From the NCBI GenBank assembly GCA_041605955.1, contig JBFIXI010000054.1:1-27143 (forward strand): a stretch of 27,143 bases of DNA. The letters are read 5' to 3'. Source of the DNA: JAHEJX01 sp041605955. Its GTDB lineage: Bacteria > Actinomycetota > Acidimicrobiia > Spongiisociales > UBA5794. The translations under genes were made by a program, and so were the position numbers. Below, one piece after another: positions 23,725-27,143 of the stretch (position 1 is the first letter of the stretch; every line of letters begins with the position of its first letter). The notes under the pieces were generated by a model, which did no database searches, was not told where the DNA came from, and saw only the letters and a list, made by a program, of their open reading frames with translations.

Positions 23725-24396
23725 CTATTCAAGGGCGAGACCCATGCGCTCGCCTAGAGCGGTTCTGCCTTGGCTTGTGAGTCGGATCGATCTCGGTTGG
23801 GTTCCCCGAATCACCCACCGTCGCTCCAGGGATATCCCTAGGAGGGCGGCTCCGGCTGCCCCGGCGAGGTGGTGCCGGCGTTGGGTCCAATCGAGGCAGC
23901 TTCGGACGATCGGTCGTTTGCTGCGCCGTAGAGCCTCGATGTCTATGCCAGTGCTTGCCAGTAGAGCCGTTCCTGATTCGCTCAGCTGTAGGTGCCCGTC
24001 GACGCGGTCAAGGTGGCCATCATTGACGAGCTGGTCGAAGATCAGAACAGCAAGTTCCCCTGCGAGGTGGTCGTAGCAGGAGCGGGCGTATGTCAACGCT
24101 GCGGGCGCACGTGATCGGAACGCGTCAACGGGTGCGGCCGCGCCAAGGTTCTCGAGCATTGCGGCCACTTCGTCGCTGCCGATGCGGAAGTAACGATGCC
24201 GACCCTGGGCCTCGACTGTCACGAGCCCGGCGTCTAGAAGTTTGGAGAGGTGCTCGCTGCCCGTGGAGGGCGCCACCCCAGCAAACCGGGCAAGCTCGCC
24301 ACCCGTCCTACCGCGTCCATCCATCAACGCCGTGAGGATCTCGGCGCGGGTCTCATCAGCGAGAATGGCCCCAATCTTGGCCAACCGTGAGGGCAT
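23725..24396 (-). CDS. ArsR-type winged-helix transcriptional regulator
   Basis: With ATG at 24396 the protein has 223 residues. The longer frame from ATG 24444 runs through the operator palindrome and lacks family sequence. The N-terminal winged helix is at about 1-80: RLAKIGAILADETRAEILTA, GGELARFAGVAPSTGSEHLS (recognition helix), KLLDAGLVTVEAQGRHRYFR (wing). The C-terminal half has a pattern rich in Cys and His (RSCYDHLAGELAV and CLDWTQRRHHLAGAAGAAL) seen in one subgroup of ArsR-like regulators. It may sense a ligand or metal; this is not proven. It is divergent from the LysE-type exporter gene, and the operator lies between. Confidence 0.85.
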   Translation of the reverse strand: MPSRLAKIGAILADETRAEILTALMDGRGRTGGELARFAGVAPSTGSEHLSKLLDAGLVTVEAQGRHRYFRIGSDEVAAMLENLGAAAPVDAFRSRAPAALTYARSCYDHLAGELAVLIFDQLVNDGHLDRVDGHLQLSESGTALLASTGIDIEALRRSKRPIVRSCLDWTQRRHHLAGAAGAALLGISLERRWVIRGTQPRSIRLTSQGRTALGERMGLALE

Positions 24397-24416
24397 AGGA
24401 ACACGATAGGCACTGC

Positions 24417-24440
24417 ACGTTTCGGCGCGCACCGAAACGT
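24417..24440. promoter_or_regulatory. Palindromic operator between the ArsR-type and LysE-type genes
   Basis: ACGTTTCGG (24417-24425) and CCGAAACGT (24432-24440) are a perfect 9-bp inverted repeat around a 6-bp spacer CGCGCA. It sits 21-44 bp upstream of the regulator start and 20 bp before the exporter frame, the expected place for an autoregulatory operator controlling both genes. Confidence 0.75.
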
Positions 24441-24459
24441 CCATCCCTAGCTTGGCGGC

Positions 24460-25074
24460 ATCGACATAACTCGCCTCGCTACCTTCGCCGGACTGTGGTT
24501 CGTACTTGGCCTCAGCCCAGGGCCCAACGCGGCCTTCTGCATGGCAACCGGGCTATCACACCGGCTCAGAGAGGCAATGGCTGCACCCGTCGGTATCGGC
24601 CTCGCATCATTCGTCCACGTCATCGTCGCTGCTGTTGGAGTTGGAGCTGTCTTCGCCCAATCAGATGCTGCGTTCCAGACGCTCAAGTTCGCCGGCGCAG
24701 GCTACCTTGGATGGCTCGGCATCAAGCAATGGAGATCAACGAGCAGCCCTCTCGATGTCTCGATTGGAAGCAACAGCCAGCCCCGCACGTTCGAGCTCCT
24801 TCGTCGTGGCATGGTCGTGTCCCTCACCAACCCCAAGGCAATCCTTCAGTACGCCGCCGTCCTCCCACAGTTCGTCGACGCCAACAGCCCAGCCGGACCC
24901 CAGTTCGCCACGCTCGCCCTCATCTCAGCCCCGATGGTGATAGCCGACTACACCATCTACACAGCAGCCGCCACCGGTATCGCCAGCAAGCTCACCGAAC
25001 GCCGCACTCGCGCGTTGCGCCGAGCAACCGCCGCCATCTACATCCTCGCCGCGGTCGTTCTCGCCACCAAGTGA
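24460..25074 (+). CDS. LysE/RhtB-type amino acid exporter, non-standard start codon
   Basis: The first ATG (24541) would give 177 residues and cut off the first membrane helix. In frame upstream, from 24460, the sequence is typical family N-terminus: (I)DITRLATFAGLWFVLGL then SPGPNAAFCMATG, including the conserved PGPN motif. No ATG, GTG or TTG occurs between the stop at 24448-24450 and 24541. The family-consistent start coincides with ATC at 24460, followed by GAC ATA ACT (total 204 residues, normal for the family). Later features: AVGVGAVFAQSDAAFQTLK, AGYLGWLGIKQW, SLTNPKAILQY (conserved NPK) and C-terminal helices. It exports amino acids or related metabolites; the substrate is unknown. 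It is possibly regulated by the divergent ArsR-type gene. Confidence 0.75.
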   Translation: MDITRLATFAGLWFVLGLSPGPNAAFCMATGLSHRLREAMAAPVGIGLASFVHVIVAAVGVGAVFAQSDAAFQTLKFAGAGYLGWLGIKQWRSTSSPLDVSIGSNSQPRTFELLRRGMVVSLTNPKAILQYAAVLPQFVDANSPAGPQFATLALISAPMVIADYTIYTAAATGIASKLTERRTRALRRATAAIYILAAVVLATK

Positions 25075-25352
25075 CGCATTCCAAAACGCCCATCCTCACG
25101 AGAGGGTAGGCCTCCAACACAGGCACCAACCCGCCCAGCGTCCGGCAGACAAAGCGAATGCGGCCGAATGAGGATTGTTACGGTGAGTGTTTGACAGCCC
25201 GCTCACGGAGGTGCCGTTCTGTGCGGTTATGCCGTGTGCGCAATATCGCCCGTATTGGGTGATCGGTCCTTCTCGTTCCTTGTCGCCGACGGAGCCGACA
25301 GGTGCCGCTGCCGCCGAGCGGCAACCACCCGGTTTCCCGTCACACGAGCGGG
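25075..25352. other. Convergent intergenic stretch
   Basis: It lies between the ends of the exporter gene and the minus-strand repeat protein. A hairpin GCCGCT(7 nt)AGCGGC at 25304-25322 could be the terminator of the minus-strand gene. A second copy of the 18-mer is at 25250-25267. No convincing gene. Confidence 0.4.
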
Positions 25353-26156
25353 TTACCCGGCCGGAGCGATCGAGAACTTCTTGCCCTTCCGGGTAGGAAC
25401 ACACAGCACGTCTGCGTCGCCGACGACCAACAACTCGTCACCGAACTGGTTGTGCGTCAAGACAGTGAAGACAAGGCCCGGGTCGCTTCCGGTCCGATAG
25501 CACATTAGGTGACCGAGGGCGTTGCCCACGCCAACGGCAACCCCGGTGTCGGGGTGGATCTTCCGGGTCGGGTTGCAGAACATCACAGGCCCGCCCACTT
25601 CGACCTGCGGCTCGGTCTGCCACTGATCCTGCAGCCCCACGACGGTGTTGGCCGCCTCGGCGTCAAGCACTTGGTAGCACTTGAAGTGGTCGAGGCGCTC
25701 TGGTGGCGGATGACCCTCCTTCTGGGTGGGCACGGCAAGCCAACGCGCTTGTCCGAGTACCGCCTTCCCCTTTTCGAACTGGTTCTTGTACCTGATGGTC
25801 CGCTCAGGGCCCGGTTCGGTCTCGATGTTGTAGAACTTGAGATGGCCGTCGGGGTTGGTGATCTCGAACAGCCGGTTCTTGTGTCGCTTCTCGGTCGGGT
25901 TGCAGAACCACTCCGGATTGCGTACCAATGCTTCGGGCGTAGCGCCCGCTGCGATGTCGAACTGGTCCTGGAGCACCACGACGGCACCTGCGGATGGCGG
26001 CTCTGCCTGGAGTACCCGGTAGCAGCGGAAGTGATCCAGCGGCTGCGGCTTAGCCGCCTCCGCCGGCAGGTTGGTCCAGAGCAGCAACCCGCCCACCAGC
26101 ATCACCACCAACAGCACCGATACTCCCAGGCGGGACCGTGAAATAGTCGCTTGCAT
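25353..26156 (-). CDS. Exported protein with duplicated Cys-rich domain (DUF7450-like)
   Basis: The protein has 267 residues. ATG at 26156 is chosen for the strong AAGGAGGGG site and the signal peptide/anchor that follows (MQATISRSRLGVSVLLVVML, VGGLLLWTNLPAEA). The mature protein is two copies of one domain, residues about 40-145 and 155-256. Shared motifs keep their order: DHFRCY/DHFKCY, FCNPTEK/FCNPTRK, GHLKFY/GHLMCY, NQF, and VPT. The cysteines of DHF(R/K)CY and FCNPT occur in both copies and probably pair; the second copy adds Cys in GHLMCY and LCVPT. I connect it from memory to a family of bacterial secreted proteins (DUF7450-like); function unknown. Confidence 0.8.
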   Translation of the reverse strand: MQATISRSRLGVSVLLVVMLVGGLLLWTNLPAEAAKPQPLDHFRCYRVLQAEPPSAGAVVVLQDQFDIAAGATPEALVRNPEWFCNPTEKRHKNRLFEITNPDGHLKFYNIETEPGPERTIRYKNQFEKGKAVLGQARWLAVPTQKEGHPPPERLDHFKCYQVLDAEAANTVVGLQDQWQTEPQVEVGGPVMFCNPTRKIHPDTGVAVGVGNALGHLMCYRTGSDPGLVFTVLTHNQFGDELLVVGDADVLCVPTRKGKKFSIAPAG

Positions 26157-26380
26157 CCCTACCCCTCCTTCGTGAGCGAACACCGGCCTTCCCCGCTGAC
26201 CTCCAACCCTACACTTAGGGCACCACCGGTGCACGGGCGATTCGAACGTGTCCCTCTAGGGCCTCAAGGGAATGTGGCTACCAAACCAACGAGCGGACCA
26301 CCTGGGCTAGCCCACGTAGATGCCGGTGAGCGAAGTGTTGAGGCTCAACTGACACCCGCCACCCATAACGCGCTCGGTGA
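26157..26380. other. Intergenic stretch upstream of the IS110-type element
   Basis: It contains the minus-strand promoter region of the repeat protein gene and probably the left junction of the insertion sequence. A weak inverted repeat CCCTA(CACT)TAGGG is at 26207-26220. No gene. Confidence 0.4.
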
Positions 26381-26694
26381 GCCGGAGGGGACGGTCAGCA
26401 AGCGTCCGAGAACCGGCAGGGAGGATGGGTTGGTGCGCTGATCGTGGACGATGGCGGTCATCCTCTGCTTGGTTCTACGGTTGGTTAGTTCCTGGGGTTT
26501 GGTCTGGCTCGCGAACCGGCTGACACCACAGGGTTGTCTTTCGAATGACCCGCCGGCTGGCCCTGGGAACGGCACTCACCGGTCGGGTGGGAGACCCGTT
26601 CCGGTCCTGCTGAAACCAGGTCCGGGTGAATCTCTGGTCCACCTTCCCGGCAAGTGCGTGCCACCCCTGTCCGTCTAGTGAAGGAGGGATGGCA
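26381..26694 (+). ncRNA. Putative structured leader / bridge RNA of the IS110 element
   Basis: A chain of hairpins covers the non-coding leader. First, GCCGG(26381)..CCGGC(26413-26417) encloses GGACG/CGTCC (26389-26393/26403-26407). Second, GAGGATG/CATCCTC (26421-26427/26459-26465) has a 31-nt loop. Third, CAGGG/CCCTG at 26529-26533/26561-26565. Fourth, GGAACGG/CCGTTCC (26566-26572/26596-26602) has a 23-nt loop containing CGGGT/ACCCG. Fifth, ACCAG/CTGGT (26615-26619/26634-26638) has a 14-nt loop. In the IS110 group a bridge RNA with two large loops, one pairing with target and one with donor DNA, is encoded just upstream of the recombinase. Position and structure fit; function is inferred. 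Confidence 0.4.
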
Positions 26695-27143
26695 ATGACC
26701 ATCGTAGGAACCAACCCCGAGGCGGTGATTGGTGGTGTTGACACTCATGTTGATGTGCATGTGGCTGCGGCCGTGAACCACGTGGGTGGGGTGTTGGGCG
26801 TCGAAGCGTTCCCGACCACCCGAGCCGGGTATCGCCGGTTGTTGGGTTGGTTGCGGTCACAAGGTGAGCTCACTCTGGTGGGAGTGGAAGGCACCGGCTC
26901 TTATGGTGTCGGCCTCGCCCGCTATCTGACCCGGGCCGGCATCAGTGTCGTAGAGGTTGATCGTCCCAACCGCCAAGCCCGACATCGGCAAGGCAAATCT
27001 GATCCGGTCGATGCGGTGGCGGCGGCTCGAGCGGCCTTGTCGGGAACCGCTACCGGGTCACCCAAGAGCCGGGATGGCAACGTGGAAGCGATTCGAGTGT
27101 TGATGATCGCTCGTCGTTCCGCCGTCGACACTCGGATTGAGAC
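26695..27143 (+). CDS. IS110-family transposase (DEDD recombinase), N-terminal part
   Basis: ATG at 26695 follows AAGGAGG at 26681-26687 with good spacing; ATG 26689 is only 1 nt after the site and is less likely. The 149 residues present show the RuvC-like DEDD catalytic domain: first Asp in GGVDTHVDVHVAAAVN, Glu in LVGVEGTGSYG, and third block VEVDRPNRQARHRQGKSDPVDAVAAARAA with its conserved Asp residues. The Tnp_transposase_20 domain with the catalytic Ser lies beyond the window. This recombinase cuts and moves the element without terminal inverted repeats. Confidence 0.9.
   Translation, partial: MTIVGTNPEAVIGGVDTHVDVHVAAAVNHVGGVLGVEAFPTTRAGYRRLLGWLRSQGELTLVGVEGTGSYGVGLARYLTRAGISVVEVDRPNRQARHRQGKSDPVDAVAAARAALSGTATGSPKSRDGNVEAIRVLMIARRSAVDTRIE

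Larger units (their letters stand above)
26381..27143 (+). mobile_element. IS110-family insertion sequence, left part only
   Basis: The recombinase gene starts at 26695 and is cut by the window end. Elements of this family have no terminal inverted repeats, so the left boundary cannot be fixed; I place it at the start of the hairpin-rich leader, which is an estimate. The right end is outside the window. Confidence 0.6.

Noticed and set aside
26381..26417. Group II intron domain V
   Set aside because: The stem has GCCGG/CCGGC, not the GAGCCG...CGGUUC pairing with AGC triad, and no intron-encoded reverse transcriptase is seen.
1..27143. CRISPR array, tRNA, rRNA
   Set aside because: No regularly spaced short repeats, and no cloverleaf or rRNA-like sequence found on reading.

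Overview
The window reads as chromosomal DNA of a high-GC actinobacterium. The strongest evidence is the dnaK-grpE-dnaJ-hspR operon order with a MerR-type HspR repressor, plus frequent GTG starts and an LPXTG-type surface protein. A deep-branching class such as Acidimicrobiia is possible, but the sequence alone does not prove it.

Layout. (1) About 1-12.4 kb is an accessory region of exported proteins and relics. It holds the 3' part of a sortase-anchored DUF11-repeat protein, a MopE-type metal-binding protein that lacks a signal peptide and carries an in-frame amber codon, and a secreted HExxH metalloprotease-like protein. It also holds a truncated Phd-like antitoxin, a small secreted protein, a 913-residue protein of unknown family, a frameshifted conjugation-type gene, and a piece of an Ig-like/cadherin-like surface protein. 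Decay is heavy: at least five loci look broken. (2) About 12.5-21.8 kb is a well-kept housekeeping block. Minus-strand clpB and the dnaK-grpE-dnaJ-hspR operon flank short genes: an ICMT/PEMT-like membrane methyltransferase, mscL, an acidic unknown protein, a DUF427 protein and a small membrane protein. (3) About 21.8-26.2 kb is accessory again: a frameshifted alpha/beta hydrolase, a small secreted protein, a divergent ArsR-type regulator/LysE-type exporter pair with a clear palindromic operator, and an exported protein with an internal Cys-rich duplication. (4) From about 26.4 kb to the right edge is the left part of an IS110-family element. A hairpin-rich non-coding leader precedes a recombinase gene that the window end cuts off.

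How the genes work together. DnaK, its exchange factor GrpE and a zinc-finger-less DnaJ form one chaperone machine with ClpB as partner disaggregase. HspR, the last gene of the operon, is expected to repress the operon and probably clpB. The canonical HAIR operator is not visible; a 20-bp-period direct repeat lies in the dnaK leader instead. The ArsR/LysE pair looks like a self-contained sensor/exporter module.

The most interesting candidate for a less-described system is the structured leader of the IS110 element, which is where a bridge RNA would be encoded. Next are the ArsR/LysE operator module, whose exporter seems to start at a non-standard codon, and the unknown 913-residue protein. 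All functional assignments come from reading motifs by eye; no database search was made.
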